A DNA stretch of 64,000 nucleotides from Anaeramoeba ignava (taxonomy: Eukaryota; Metamonada; Anaeramoebidae): assembly GCA_028826165.1 (NCBI GenBank), contig JAPDFW010000070.1, positions 1,495,501-1,559,500 of the forward strand. Direction: 5' to 3'. Positions 1-21,065 of this stretch are shown in pieces. Numbering within the stretch: position 1 is the stretch's first letter; each line of letters starts with the position of its first letter. Below the pieces are notes generated by a model. That model was not told the DNA's origin and did not search any database. It saw nothing but the letters and a program-made list of their open reading frames with translations. Made by a program: the position numbers and the translations under genes.

Positions 1-1
1 T

Positions 2-8107
<8,106 letters not shown>

Positions 8108-8144
8108 ATTTTATTATTTTAAAATTTCATTTTAATTTAATTAA

Positions 8145-9804
8145 TTAAAAAATCAAACATTTTCCATTTTCATTTTCATTTTCAAAATCAATATTAGCTA
8201 AATATTGTAAATTAGGAACATCATAAAAACTTAAAATAAGTTCTTTTTTCTTATATTTTTTTAAAAGAATTTTTGGAATTGATTTTAATTTTTTGTTTCC
8301 TTCAATTAAAAATTTATTTAAATTTGTTAATTTTATAAAAATTTTGTTTTCTAATTTAGAAATTTGATTATAAGCTAAATCAAAAATAGATAAAGAAGTA
8401 ATATCTCCTAAAGAAATGGGAATAGTTTTGATTGAATTTGCTCTTAAATTTAACTATTAAATTAAGAAAAATTATTTAAATTGAATAATTTTAGAAAAAA
8501 GTGGAATAAAAATTTACTTCAATTAAAGAACAACAATTTCCAATAGAATTTGTAATTTCAGAAATTGAACATTGTTGAAGAGATAATTTTCTTAATCTTT
8601 TCATGTTTCCAATTGAATCAGGAATTACTGATATTTTATTTTTATTGCATTCTAATTCTAACAAATTAGGACATTTTTCACCCAAATCAAGAGGAAGTTG
8701 AGTCAAATTATTGTTTGAAATGTATAAGTAAGAAAGAAAAGGGCAAATGTTATCAATATTGAATTGATTCATTTCACAATTAATAAGAGAAATTGATTGG
8801 ATTGAATTTGATAAAGTTGGATTAAATTTGAAAAATTTTTGAGAATGAGAAAAATCAACACGAGAAATATGAGGAGGAAAAACAAGAGAAGAATTGCTAT
8901 TGTTTTGATTATGAAGATTCCATGATTGATTCCCAATAGCTAATAAAGTTCTGAGTTGATTCATATAGTGAATTGAAAATAAATCCAATCGAAGATTTGA
9001 AAGTGAAATATCTAAATGAACAAGATTTTTCAATTTCTTAATAGATTCAATATCTAATTTTTGACCAGTTCCTGTTGAAAAATTAGATAAATTTAAATAA
9101 GTTAAATTACTAAATAATCCAAAATCAATATTTGAATTTGATCTGCAATTTGATAAATTAAGACTCAATAAATTTGGAATATTAAGAAATATTGGATTAA
9201 TATCAACATTAATAAGACTTGATAAAAATGAGATTGATCTTAAATTCCTTAAATTATCTTTTTGACAGAATTGATCAATTTCTTGATTATTAAGTTCTAT
9301 TCTTTCTATTGTTATATTTCTTATTTTTGAAAGAAGATCAAATCTATAAAGTTGATTTACACGATGTATTTTTGATGTTTGTTGGATTTTTAAGTTTTTC
9401 AAATGAGAACAACTTATCCAAAAATTATCATTTGTTAATCCATTTAATTCACAATCAAAAAGAGTAAGATTTCTAATTTTTGAATTTGATAATAATTCTT
9501 GAAGAGATTGAATCCATTTATTTTCAGCTTTTTCCAATCTAATATTTCTTAAATTATTACATTTTGATAATAATAATAAAGATTTTGAATTTTCTTTATC
9601 TAAACAATTCGATAAATAAATTGAATTTAAATAATTTGAATTGAATTTTGAAATTTTTTTTTCATTTGGAAAAGAAATGTAAATATTTTTCCATAAAAAT
9701 GGATCAAGAGCTAATTGACTCCATTTTTGACAAACAAAAGCAATTTGTTTTAATTGTGTATTTGATAAAAAAGTGAAAAAATATTTTTTTTTATGATTTT
9801 TCAA
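8145..9804 (-). CDS. F-box and leucine-rich-repeat protein
   Basis: Two exons: 9804-8518 and 8453-8145. The intron (8454-8517, 64 bp) is phase 0 with gtaaat and ttaatag ends. The protein is about 531 aa. The N-terminus resembles an F-box (FLSNTQLKQIAFVCQKW, then LALDPFLWKNIY), which in known proteins binds SKP1 in SCF ubiquitin ligases. The rest is irregular LRR sequence, with clear plant/Ras-type repeats near the end (YLYISNNNLTQLP, LELECNKNKISVIPDSIGN). Splicing restores a further repeat, ELNLRANSIKTIPISLGD, which supports the intron. Its stop lies only 37 bp from the convergent stop of the RNF213-like gene. It could be an LRR protein with no SCF role. The substrate is unknown. Confidence 0.8.
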
Positions 9805-9914
9805 AAATCATTTTTTTCCTTTTTTCTCTTTTCTTTGTTCTTTTATATTAAAAATAATAAATAAATAATAAATAATAAATAAATAATAAATTCTTTTTGT
9901 GTTTTATTCATTTA
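9805..9914. promoter_or_regulatory. Shared divergent promoter interval
   Basis: Only 110 bp of A/T-rich DNA separate the start codons of the F-box/LRR gene (-) and the TBC gene (+). Both promoters must lie here or inside the genes. No defined motif is recognised. Confidence 0.5.
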
Positions 9915-11323
9915 ATGAATCCAATTGATTCAACTCAAATAAAATTGATAAAAGAATTAAAACAACTTTTAACACAAGAAAAAATCACATTAGAACAAAT
10001 TAAAGAAATTGCAACAAATGGATTACCAAATAATTCATACAGAAAAATTTTATGGCCAATTCTTTTAGGAATTGAAAATATCAAGTAAAAAATTTTTCAA
10101 AAAAAAAAAAATACAAAAAAAATGGATTCTTCTTTATCCAATTGGATCTTTATCCACAACAAGAAGATTCCAAAAACAACACATAAAACTCATGTTGACA
10201 TCTTTGCAAAAAAAGCGAAAAAAACGATTCCACTGAAATCCGTTACCATCGCGACACGAACCAAGTCAAACAAGATGTGGATCGGTGTTTGTGGAAAGAT
10301 TCACTTGGATGGAGCGAGATTAAGAAGACACGGAAGCGTGAGAAGCTGCAGAGAATCATTGACAAGATCATGTGCAAGTACGAAAGCAGTCTTTATTATT
10401 ACCAGGGCTTCCACGAAGTGTGCAGTGTGTTTCTTACAATTTTTGGTGAAAAAAAATCTTTTTTCCTGTCAGAAAATGTTGCATTGTATTTCATGCACGA
10501 CAACATGAATAAGAACTTCAACGTTGTGCTCAAATATCTGGACATCATATACGCGCTTATTTTGCACATCGACCCGAATCTCCACAAGTTCCTTCAGGAT
10601 GCTTCCATGAACACTTTCTTTGCGACGAGTTGGGTGCTCACTTGGTTTTCTCATGTTGTTTCCGAAATGAAGTCTATTTTTCGCTTGTTCGACTTTTTCT
10701 TGTCAGAGCACCCCTTGATGCCGTACTACTATTCTGCGGCTTTGATACTCTATAATAATAATTTAATCCAGAAATGCGAGTGCTCGATGTCTGACGTTTT
10801 TAACTGTCTTCAATCATTAGTAACGGAAATGAATGTTGAAGACGTTATTTTAATAGCTAGAAAATTGATGCAATTATATCCCCCTAAGGTTATATTAGAA
10901 GAGATGAAAGTCCAAATTACTCAAGAGTTCCATTCAGTCCACTTCCCAATTTTGAAGGGTTTTGATAAGATCCAAAATGACATGATCTCTTTTGAGATCA
11001 CCGTTGATGCAAAAAATTTCCTTCTCCAGTTTCTTGACAACCAAGACTCAGACAACCCCATTCTTCAAAAGAAACCGCCGCAAAATACAAAGTCAAAATT
11101 GATTGCTTTTGTGAATAGAAGGAAAAAGAAAAAACCCATTTCTAAAGAGCTTCAAATTAACAAGCAACTCCAAAAGGTTTTTTCTTCAAAATTTGAGAAA
11201 AATCATCCTCTTTTTGTTTTAGTAAAACCAAGTCAATCTTGGGTTTATTTGATACTTCAACGATTCAAGATTATAATTTTGATTTTCATTATTATTCTTT
11301 TCGTATTTTTCTTTTTGTATTAA
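9915..11323 (+). CDS. TBC1D20: TBC1D20-like Rab GTPase-activating protein
   Basis: Exon 1 is 9915-10084 and exon 2 is 10216-11323, giving about 425 aa (human TBC1D20 is about 400). The TBC domain shows the arginine-finger segment (YHRDTNQVKQDVDRCLW) and the glutamine-finger segment YYQGFHEV. It continues with LSWxxTWFSH-type and DFFLSEHPLMPYYYSA blocks, which match TBC1D20 more than other TBC proteins. The C-terminus has one hydrophobic segment (IIILIFIIILFVFFFLY), as in ER-anchored TBC1D20, a GAP for Rab1/Rab18. The start ATG at 9915 was preferred to upstream non-ATG codons. The intron acceptor at 10215 was chosen because it alone restores frame (phase 2); the acceptor context is A-rich, so this junction is less certain. 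GC content rises in the middle of exon 2. Confidence 0.85.
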
Positions 11324-11414
11324 TCAAAAAAAAAGAAAAGAAAAATAGTAAATAATATTAATTATTTTTGTGAATAAAAATCCCAATAAACTTTGTTTTA
11401 CTTTTTGTTTTTTT

Positions 11415-13568
11415 TTAAAAGAAAAAATTAATGAAAAAAAGAATCAAAATTATTCCAATAGAAAATCCAATTTCCTTTCCTTTTGAAACAGAATTTTCTG
11501 TGTGAATTTCAAGACTTGAAACTGTTCCACAAACCGATTCTGAATCACAACAAGAAACTTGCACTGAATAATTGAGATTTTCGAATTTGGTTTTAAAAAT
11601 TTGAGAAGTTGAATTGAGACTAAATTGATTTGAATCATCTTGAGAAATGCATTGATAAGAGAAGTTATAGTAACTTGGAGAAATAGGAGATAATTGAGGA
11701 GGTTGCCAAGAGCACGAGACAAAAACTCCATGATAAACAGAGCAAGAAAAATTTTCAACGGAAGCAAATAAAGTTTCGATCCAAATTGTATTCATTTCTC
11801 CTTGAACATTTTCTCCGCATTCCGTTGTTGGACAGGCAAATATAGAAATTGAGAAATTTGTGGAAGAATTCAATCCAGATAACTCGTCCGTTTTGTTCAC
11901 GTTTGGGATTGATTTGTTTGTGAGAATTCCTGAGCCGTTATGATAAGAGATTTGATAGTGATCCAAATTCGGAATTTCGCCGTTAAAAGCGACATTGGGA
12001 TAATCCCAACTCAAAGCTATTGTTTGGCTTGTTGGTTCACCCGAGAAGTTCTTCACTGAATCGATCCTTGTTGTTAAATTGATCTGGTTAGTAGATCCTC
12101 CGCAAAATCCGCTTGTTGTGTTGCATGCACGAATCTCGATCGAGTAGTTATCGTTCCCCGTAATATTCGAATACACAGACGAATTGAACTCCTGATAGTA
12201 GACATTCTCGCCAGAGTCGAAGATTGGAGAAAGAATATCCGTCCAGTTCTCGAGATATTTGATTTCGTACTTGATATCTCCTGATGAACTAACTTGGTCC
12301 CAAAAGCACTGAAAAGATGAAAATAGAGAAGTGCAATTTTGGATCGTAACCGAAGATGGGAAAATAAGCATTTCATAAACATATGCTGAGCCTTCGTTCT
12401 GTATTCCCGAAGGATCAGCGCACGGAGCTCCTACAGCAACTGTATCTTGTGCTATCGCAACGCTATACCCAAAAAGATCATCGTTTGTTCCATCACTTGC
12501 ATTTAAAATTTTGATTTCTTCCCATTCCGTTGAGTTCAATTCAAACACATAAGACTTTCCAGGAACATGTTTTCCGTTTTGTGTTGGATTGTTCCCAATT
12601 ACCGTTAAATTTCCCGAAATTGAAACACTAAATCCAAAATTATCCAACGCTTCGCCATCAGAACTTGTCAAATTTGCAACTTGGTTCCAAGTTGTTTCAT
12701 TTCTCTCAAAAACATAAAATTTTCCCTGCGAAGCATTTGCTCCAACTACCGATCCTGGTGCTCCAACAACAAGAAGATGCTCTGCTGAAATTGCAAGACT
12801 TGATCCAAAAGAATTTGAACTCACATCTGGCTCAAGAATTTGCTCTTCAATCCAACTTGTGTCGTTTTTGAAAACATATACTTTTTGAGCACTTGGAACA
12901 CCAGCAAAAAAATAAGAGTCCGTTATTGCCACACTTGATCCAAAAAATTCCGGATTTGCCGAGCCAGAAACATTTGTGACAAAATTCCAAGCGGTTTCAT
13001 TTTTATCAAAAACATAAACTTTTCCTCGACTTGAATTGGCAAATGGTGATCCAACTACAATTGTTTGTCCATCTTTTGAAATGGCAACGCTTTTGCCAAA
13101 TCTGTCGCCTGATTCTCCATCACTTGCATTTAATTGGCCAACTTGATCCCAAACTGCTCCATTTTTCTCAAATACATAAACATTTCCTGTCATTTCACTT
13201 GAATTATATGCTCCAATAACAATAATTGTCCCGTTTGATCCTATTCCAATACTTGATCCAAATTGATCCAATTCTGCTCCATCGCTCGCAATTAATTCTC
13301 CCACTTGGTTCCAACTTGATTCCGTTTTTTCGAAAATATATGCTTTTCCCTTTTGGTTTTCATTTGGTGATCCAATTACAAGAATTTCTCCATTTTCTGA
13401 AATTGCTATACTTGATCCAAAAGTATCGTTCGCTTCTCCGTCGTTTGCGTTCAGAATTGTATTGTTCCATTGAATTACTCCTTCTTTTTCCTTTTCTTTC
13501 AAATTTATTGTGCAAAAAATAAAGTTTAAAAAATAAAGAAATGCAAACAATAAAAATAAAATTTTCAT
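11415..13568 (-). CDS. FG-GAP repeat surface protein with fibronectin-like domains
   Basis: Single-exon, 717 aa. It begins with a hydrophobic signal peptide (MKILFLLFAFLYFLNFIFC). About seven FG-GAP-like repeats follow (pattern DxFGSSxAIS, then IVIGxP, then GxxYVFE), covering roughly residues 30-400 and expected to form an integrin-alpha-type beta-propeller. Residues about 405-690 look like two or three fibronectin type III modules with paired cysteines. A C-terminal hydrophobic segment (IGFSIGIILILFFINFFF) suggests a membrane anchor with almost no cytoplasmic tail, or a GPI signal. There are many N-x-S/T sites. The likely role is adhesion or recognition at the cell surface; the ligand is unknown. 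The middle (about 11,990-12,470) is clearly richer in GC than both ends. Confidence 0.85.
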   Translation of the reverse strand: MKILFLLFAFLYFLNFIFCTINLKEKEKEGVIQWNNTILNANDGEANDTFGSSIAISENGEILVIGSPNENQKGKAYIFEKTESSWNQVGELIASDGAELDQFGSSIGIGSNGTIIVIGAYNSSEMTGNVYVFEKNGAVWDQVGQLNASDGESGDRFGKSVAISKDGQTIVVGSPFANSSRGKVYVFDKNETAWNFVTNVSGSANPEFFGSSVAITDSYFFAGVPSAQKVYVFKNDTSWIEEQILEPDVSSNSFGSSLAISAEHLLVVGAPGSVVGANASQGKFYVFERNETTWNQVANLTSSDGEALDNFGFSVSISGNLTVIGNNPTQNGKHVPGKSYVFELNSTEWEEIKILNASDGTNDDLFGYSVAIAQDTVAVGAPCADPSGIQNEGSAYVYEMLIFPSSVTIQNCTSLFSSFQCFWDQVSSSGDIKYEIKYLENWTDILSPIFDSGENVYYQEFNSSVYSNITGNDNYSIEIRACNTTSGFCGGSTNQINLTTRIDSVKNFSGEPTSQTIALSWDYPNVAFNGEIPNLDHYQISYHNGSGILTNKSIPNVNKTDELSGLNSSTNFSISIFACPTTECGENVQGEMNTIWIETLFASVENFSCSVYHGVFVSCSWQPPQLSPISPSYYNFSYQCISQDDSNQFSLNSTSQIFKTKFENLNYSVQVSCCDSESVCGTVSSLEIHTENSVSKGKEIGFSIGIILILFFINFFF

Positions 13569-13599
13569 AATTTTTTGAAAAGAAGAAAAATGAAAAATG

Positions 13600-14190
13600 A
13601 AAAAATGAAAATTATTTTAATTTAATATTTAATTTATAAATTAATTTTAATTTTAATTTTAATTTTAATTTCATTATTAAAATAATAATTTATTGTTTTA
13701 GAATTAAATATTTTCTTATTTAAATATTTAACATATAAATATAAAAAATGAAAATTATTTTAATTTAATATTTAATTTATAAATTAATTTTAATTTTAAT
13801 TTTAATTTTAATTTCATTATTAAAATAATAATTTATTGTTTTAGAATTAAATATTTTATTATTTAAATATTTAACATATAAATATAAAAAATAAGAATAG
13901 ATTTAATTTAATATTTAATTTATAAATTAATTTAAAAATATAATTTATTATTTAATTTTATTATTAAAATAATAATTTAATGTTTTAGATTTAAATATTT
14001 TATTATTTAAATATTTAACATATAAATATAAAAATGAAAATAAGTTTAATTTAATATTTAATTTATAAATTAATTTAAAAATATAATTTAATATTTAATT
14101 TTATTATTAAAATAATAATTTATTGTTTTAGATTTAAATATTTTATTATTTAAATATTTAACATATAAATATAAAAATGAAAATAAGTTT
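13600..14190. repeat. 143-bp A/T satellite, array A (about 4 units)
   Basis: The landmark tgttttag recurs at about 13694, 13837, 13981 and 14124, a 143-144 bp period. Each unit contains the blocks atatttaatttataaatt and ttaaatatttaacat. The same satellite lies upstream of the second BTB copy (array B). Confidence 0.9.
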
Positions 14191-14714
14191 ATATTATTTT
14201 AAATAAAGAAAAGTTGATAAAATATATAAAATGGAATTGATTCTTAATTTAATTATTAATTATTCTTTATTTCATTTTTTATTTTTTTTCATTTTTTCTT
14301 TTCAAAAAAAAAGCAAAAATTTAAGTAAAAATTATTTTTAATTATAAAATAAAAAATCAAAATAAAATTTAATAATAAATAATAATAAAAATATAAAATA
14401 AAAATTAAATTGAAACGAAATAATTGTTAATTACTTATTAATTTATTATTATTTCAATAAATAAATAAAAAAAGGAAAAATAAATTTCAAATTTTATTTA
14501 AAAGAAATTATCAATAAAAAAATTAGAATTTAAATTTAATTCAAAATAAAAATGAAAAATAAAATAATTTATTATTAATTTATTATTATTTTATAAATAT
14601 TTATTTAATTTATTCAAATAAAAAAACTAATTTTCCTTTTTTTTAATTAAAAATAAAAATAAAAATAAAAATAAAAATAAAAATAAAAATAAAAATAAAA
14701 ATAAAATTAAGAAA
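14191..14714. promoter_or_regulatory. Duplicated 5' flank of BTB-ARM gene 1
   Basis: About 520 bp of noncoding A/T-rich DNA, ending in (AAAAAT)n directly before the start codon. It is nearly identical to 27,270-27,798 apart from homopolymer length changes, so it was duplicated with the gene. It presumably holds the promoter; no specific motif can be named. Confidence 0.6.
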
Positions 14715-17700
14715 ATGAGTGATTCTTCAAAAGAAATTGATTCAAAAAAGAAATCAAAACAAAAAAAGAAGAAAGATCAAAATCAAAATCAAAATCAAAT
14801 GGATCTTCAAGAACAATTTATCCAAATGCAAAATCAAATCCAACTTTTAATGCAAAATCAAAAATCAAAATCAAAAAAAAAATCAAAAAAAAAAATCAAA
14901 CAAAAAAATCAAAATCAAAATCAAAATCAAAATCAAAATCAAAATCAAAATCAAAATCAAAATCAAAATCAAAATCAAAATCAAAATCAAAATCAAAATC
15001 AAAATCAAATCCAAAAAATTACATTTAAAGAAATTTATTCAAAAGAAAAATCTGAAAAAATCCAAATATCAAAATTATATCAACTTCCTCCTCAAGAAAT
15101 TAATAAATTTTTAATTTGTGAACTTCTTTCAAATTACAAAGCAATGTTTCAAAATGAAGAAAATTGTGATTTTATAATTTATGTTGGAAAAAATAATCAA
15201 AAAATTCCTTGCCATAAATCAATTCTTAATTCAAGATCAATATTTTTTTTTGAAAATCATCATGAAAAATCAGAAACTGAAGAATTATATCTTCCACAAT
15301 TTGAATATGAAATTGTTAAACCAATCATTTCATTTCTTTATGATTCAGAATTTAAATTTGATTTAAACAAATTTGAAAAATATTTTCAATTTGCAAAAGA
15401 TTTTAAATTAATAAGTTTAATAATTAAAATTGAAAAAGAAGTTTCAGAACAAATTAATGAAACTAATGTTATTCCAATTTATTTCAAAAGTATTTTCATT
15501 GAATCGAATTATATTTCCAATATTTGTGAAAAGTTTATTAAAGAAAATATGAAGAAGATTATTGAAGAAAATCAAACTGGAAAAATTAATAATAAAGAAT
15601 TAAAAGAAATTATTCAAATTATTCAATCAACACCAAAAGAAAGTAAAATTGATTTAATTTGGAAATTATCTCAAGATTGGAAAAAGAAATTTGAAAAAAG
15701 CAATAAAAATTTAATTGATAAAGAACAATACATTGATCAAATTCAAATTAAAGAACTCAATAATGAAATTCAAGATTTTTATATTATTATTGATAATATT
15801 AAAAATAATGGATTTATTTACTTGAATTCAAGAACTCAAAACAACCAAATTTTACCTCCAACTCAACAATTCCAATTAATAAATGAAAAAAATAAAGAAT
15901 TAAATCAAGAAAATCAACAACTTAAACAAAAACTCAAAAACCAAGACAAAATAATTCAACAAAAAGATAACAAAATTCAAAAACAAAAGAATAAGATCAC
16001 AAAAATGAAAAAAGAATTAGAAATTTTTCAAACAGAAAGAAAAGTACATCAAGATTTAGAAAATTATAAAAATCAAATTTCAAATTTAAATGAAAGTAAA
16101 TTATTTTAAATTTTAAATTTTAAATTTATTAATTAATTATTTTCAAATCAAATTTAAAATTAAAACAAAAACAAAAAAGAAACAATTGAAGAAACAATAA
16201 AATATATGAAACAATATCAAAACAATGAAATTATTCAACAAAAAGGATGTTTTATTTTACAAAAATTTGGAAAAGAAAATGAAAGTAAATATTTATTTTA
16301 AAACTTAATTTACTTTTTGAAACAATTTTTGGATAATAATAATATTAAAAATAATAAAAATAAAAATATTTGGAAATTCAAAGATAATCAAATAGAAATC
16401 AAAAAATTTAATGGAATTGAATCTCTTATTAATGCAATGAATAATTTCCCAAATAATGAAGAAATTCAAATTAAATCAAGTGAAACTTTACAAATATTTT
16501 CAGGAGGATTAAAAAGTAAATTAAATTTATTTTTTTAAATAAATCAAAAATTAAAAGAAAGAAAGAAAGAATTATTGAGAAATTTAAATCTTTTTCCTTT
16601 TATTTATTTTTCTTCTTTCCCAAAACAAAACAAAACAAAAAGAAGAAGAAAAAGAAAATCGAAAATTACAAGCAATAAAAATTTCTAAATTAAATGGAAT
16701 TAAAACAATTATTAACACAATTAATAATTATCCAAATAATCAAATTATTCAAGAAAAATCTATTTCAATTTTAATTAATATTGCACTTAATTCAGGTAAA
16801 AGAAATTATAAGAAAAAACATTTATTCTCATAATATTTACATTTCAATTTCAATTTCAAAAATAAAAATATTAAAATAGAAAACAAAATTGAAATAAGAA
16901 ATTTAAAAGGAATTAAACCTATTATTAAATCAATGAATAATTTCCCAAATAATCAAGATATTCAATATAAAGGATGTTGGGCTTTATTGAATATTGCTGT
17001 TGATGATGGTAAATATAAATATAAATATAAATATAAATATAAATATAAATATAAATATAAATATAAATATAAATATTTTAATCAATTATTTATTAATAAT
17101 TATTAATCAAAAATATTTAATCAATTTATTTCCAAAAAATTAATTTCAATTTATTTTCCAAAATAAAAATATAAAAATAGAAAACAAAATTGAAATTAGA
17201 AATTTAAAAGGAATTGAAACTATTATTAATGCAATGAATAATTTCCCAAATAATCAAAATATTCAATATAAAGGATGTAGGGCTTTAACGAGTATTGCTT
17301 TTGATAATAAAGGTAAATAAAAATAAAAATATAAATATAAATATAAATATAAATATTTTAATCAATTATTTATTATTAATTATTAATCAAAAATATTTAA
17401 TCAATTTATTTCCAAATAATTAATTTCAATTTCAATTTATTTTCCTAAATAAAAAATATTAAAATAGAAAACCGAATTGAAATTAGAAATTTAAATGGAA
17501 TTGAACCTATTATTAAATCAATGAATAATTTCCCAAATAATCAAAATATTCAAGAAAATGGATGTTGGGCTTTATTGAATATTGCTGTTGATGATGGTAA
17601 ATATATATAAAAATATAAATATAAATATAAATATAAATATTTTAATCAATTATTTATTATTAATTATTAATCAAAAATATTTAATCAATTTATTTCCAAA

Positions 17701-18415
17701 AATTAATTAATTTCAATTTCAAAAAAATATAAAAATAGAAAACAAAATTGAAATTAGAAATTTAAAAGGAATTGAACCTATTATTAATGCAATGAATAAT
17801 TTCCCAAATAATCAAGATATTCAATATTATGGATGTAGGGCTTTATTGGTTATTTCTGGTGATAAAGGTAAATAAAAATATAAATATAAATATAAATATT
17901 TTAATCAATTATTAATTATTAATTATTAATCAAAAATATTTAATTAATTTATTTCCAAAAAATAATTAATTTCAATTTCAATTTATTTTCCAAAATAAAA
18001 ATATAAAAATAGAAAACAAAATTGAAATTAGAAATTTAAAAGGAATTAAACCTATTATTAATGCAATGAATAATTTCCCAAATAATCAAAATATTCAATA
18101 TAAAGGATGTAGAGCTTTAGAGAATATTGCTGCTGATAAAGGTAAATATAAATAAAAATATAAATATAAATATAAATATAAATATTTTAATCAATTATTA
18201 ATTATTAATCAAAAATATTTAATCAATTTATTTCCAAAAAATTAATTTCAATTTCAATTTATTTTTCCAAAATAAATATCAAAATAGAAAACAAAATTGA
18301 AATTAGAAATTTAAAAGGAATTGAAACTATTATTAATGCAATGAATAATTTCCCAAATAATCAAAATATTCAAAAATATGGAAAAATAGCTTTAGAACAA
18401 TTACAAAAAAACTGA
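14715..18415 (+). CDS. BTB/POZ protein with exon-encoded armadillo-like repeats, copy 1 (intact)
   Basis: Ten exons: 14715-16095, 16180-16284, 16396-16515, 16643-16795, 16880-17008, 17181-17312, 17468-17596, 17739-17867, 18013-18141, 18288-18415. All nine introns are phase 1 and the frame stays open, giving 844 aa. Exon 1 holds a Lys-rich start, an NQ tract (14906-15008), a BTB domain (CDFIIYVGKNNQKIPCHKSIL, then FYDSEFKFD-like text) and a coiled coil (residues about 390-455). Each later exon encodes one helical repeat of about 42 aa (core GIEPIINAMNNFPNNQxIQ, then GCxALxNIA), resembling ARM repeats. BTB domains dimerise and often bind cullin-3; ARM solenoids bind proteins. A Cul3 adaptor role is inference. 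The symmetric phase allows exon gain or loss without breaking frame. Confidence 0.85.
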
Positions 18416-18499
18416 ATTATCTTTTCATCTTTTTTCTTTGATTTCTTTTCTTTTTCCAAACAAATTCAATAAAAAAACAAATTCAAATTCAAATTATTT

Positions 18500-19071
18500 T
18501 CCTTTTAATTTTATATTTAATTTCTTAAAATAAATCAATAAATAAATCAATTAATAAATCAATTAATTAATCAATCAATAAATCAATAAATCAATAAATC
18601 AATTAATTAATAAATCAATTAATCAATTAATTAATAAATCAATTAATCAATTAATTAATTAATAAATCAATAAATCAATAAATCAATTAATTAATAAATC
18701 AATTAATCAATCAATCAATCATTTAATCAATCAATCAATCATTTAACCATTTAATCAATCAATAAATCAATCAATCAATCAATTAATTAATAAATCAATA
18801 AATCAATAAATAAATCAATCAATCAATCATTTAACCATTTAATCAATCAATAAATCAATCAATCAATCAATCAATCAATTAATTAATTAATTAATCAATA
18901 AATTAATAAAAAATAAATAATTCAATAATTCAAATAAACCAAATAAATAAATCAATAAATCACAAATAAATTAATAAATTACTAATAAAATAATAAATTA
19001 ATCAATCAATAAATCAATAAATTAATAAATCAATAATCAATTGTCAATCATTTCATTTGTCAATCAATCAC

Positions 19072-19109
<38 letters not shown>

Positions 19110-20799
19110 TACTAATAATCAATCAATAAATAAATAAATAAACCAAAAAATCAATAAAATCACCAATAAATCAAAATCAATCAATTAAAATCAATCAATC
19201 AATTAATTAATCATTGTTAATAATCAATAATAATCAATAAAATAATCAATAACAAATCAATCAATAATAATTAATCGATAATAAATAAATAAAAAATTCA
19301 CCAAATCAATCAAATTGTCAGTCAATTTCAATCATTTCAATCAATCAATCAAACAAATCATCAGCCAAATCAATAAAATAAATCACTAAAAATAAAATAA
19401 ATTAATAAAAATAAATCAATCACCAAACAAATCACCAATAACAAATCAATCAAATCAACCAAAAAATTTTCAAATCAATCAATCAATCAATCAATCAATT
19501 AATAATAATTAATAACTAATAAATAATAAATCAATAAATTAATCAACAACAAAATAATAAATTATTAATCAATCACAAATTGTAATAAATTAATTAATTA
19601 ATAAAATAAATCAATTAATAAATTACTAATAAATAACAAATCAATAATAAATAATAAATTTGTGCAAATTAATCACAATAATAAATCAATTAATTAATAA
19701 ATAATAAATAATTAATCAATTTCAAATAATAAAATCAAAATCACCAAATAAATCAATCAATAAATAAAATAAAATAAAAACAAATGTAATTAATCACCAC
19801 AAAATAAATAAATAAATAAATCAAAAATCAATCAATACCAAAATAAACAATAAATAAATCAATCAATCAATAAATTACCAATTCAACCAATAAATAACAA
19901 CCACCACCAATTACAAATAATCATTAATCACCACCAATTACCAATAATCAATCAACCACCAATCAATTGGTACCATCAATTCAATAAACCAATTAATTGG
20001 GTAAATCAACTAATAATTAATCAATATGGTAATTATCAATCAATACAATAATTACAATCCAAATTACCAATTAACAAATTAATAAATTGTCAGCCAAATC
20101 AATCAATCACCACAAAAATAAACCAACACCACCAAATTGGCCAACCATCAATAAATCAATAAATTAATAAATTAATAAATAATAAATTAAGCCAAATTAA
20201 TAAATAATAATAAATCAATCAATAATACTCAAAATAAATTCAACCAATAAATGAATAAATAAATCACCACCAATCCACCACCAATAATCAATCTAATAAA
20301 TAATTAATAAATAAATGCAAAACAATACTAATCAATCAATCAATCAATCACCAACCAACCATCAAAAATCAACCAAATACCAATCAATTACAAATTAATA
20401 ATAAATCAATCACTACTATTGGTAATTAACCAATTAATAATAAGCCAAATTGTCAATTGTCACCAACCAACAAATAAATCAAATCACCATTTCAATCATT
20501 CAAACCAATAAATAATAAAAAATAAATAAATAAATACAAATTAATTGGTAATAAAATCAATCAACAACTATTAATAAATTAATCAATCAATAAATGAATA
20601 AATAAATCAATCAATCACCAATCAATCAATCAATCAATAATTTAATAAATTAATAATAAATAAATCACCAATTAATAATCAATCAATCAATCAATCAATA
20701 ATCAATCAATCAATCAATCAATAATCAACCAATAATAATAAACTCAATCAATCACTATTACTATTAATTGGCCAATAATAAATAAATCAATCAATAAAT

Positions 20800-20830
<31 letters not shown>

Positions 20831-21010
20831 TAATCAATTAATCAATTAATCAATTAATTAATCAATTAATTAATCAATAAATTAATAAATCAATTAATCA
20901 ATCAATTAATAAATTAATTAATCAATTAATCAATCAATCAATTAATAAATTAATTAATCAATCAATTAATAAATAAATTAATAAATCAATAAATAAATCA
21001 ATTAAAAAAT
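18500..21010. repeat. CAAT/AAAT-rich low-complexity spacer
   Basis: About 2.5 kb of degenerate tetranucleotide DNA (AATC, AAAT and AATT mixtures, mainly TCAATCAA and TAAATCAA). It is strongly depleted in G on the + strand. No open frame or RNA gene is seen. It separates BTB-ARM copy 1 from the helicase gene. Confidence 0.85.
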
Positions 21011-21065
21011 AAAAATAATTTTTTCATTTTTCATTTTTTCATTTTTTCATTTTTTATTGAAATAA

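Noticed and set aside
18500..21010. Regular CAAT-rich spacing that could suggest a CRISPR-like or origin repeat
   Set aside because: Units are degenerate tetranucleotides with no constant repeat and unique spacer, in a eukaryotic context. An origin role cannot be supported from sequence alone.
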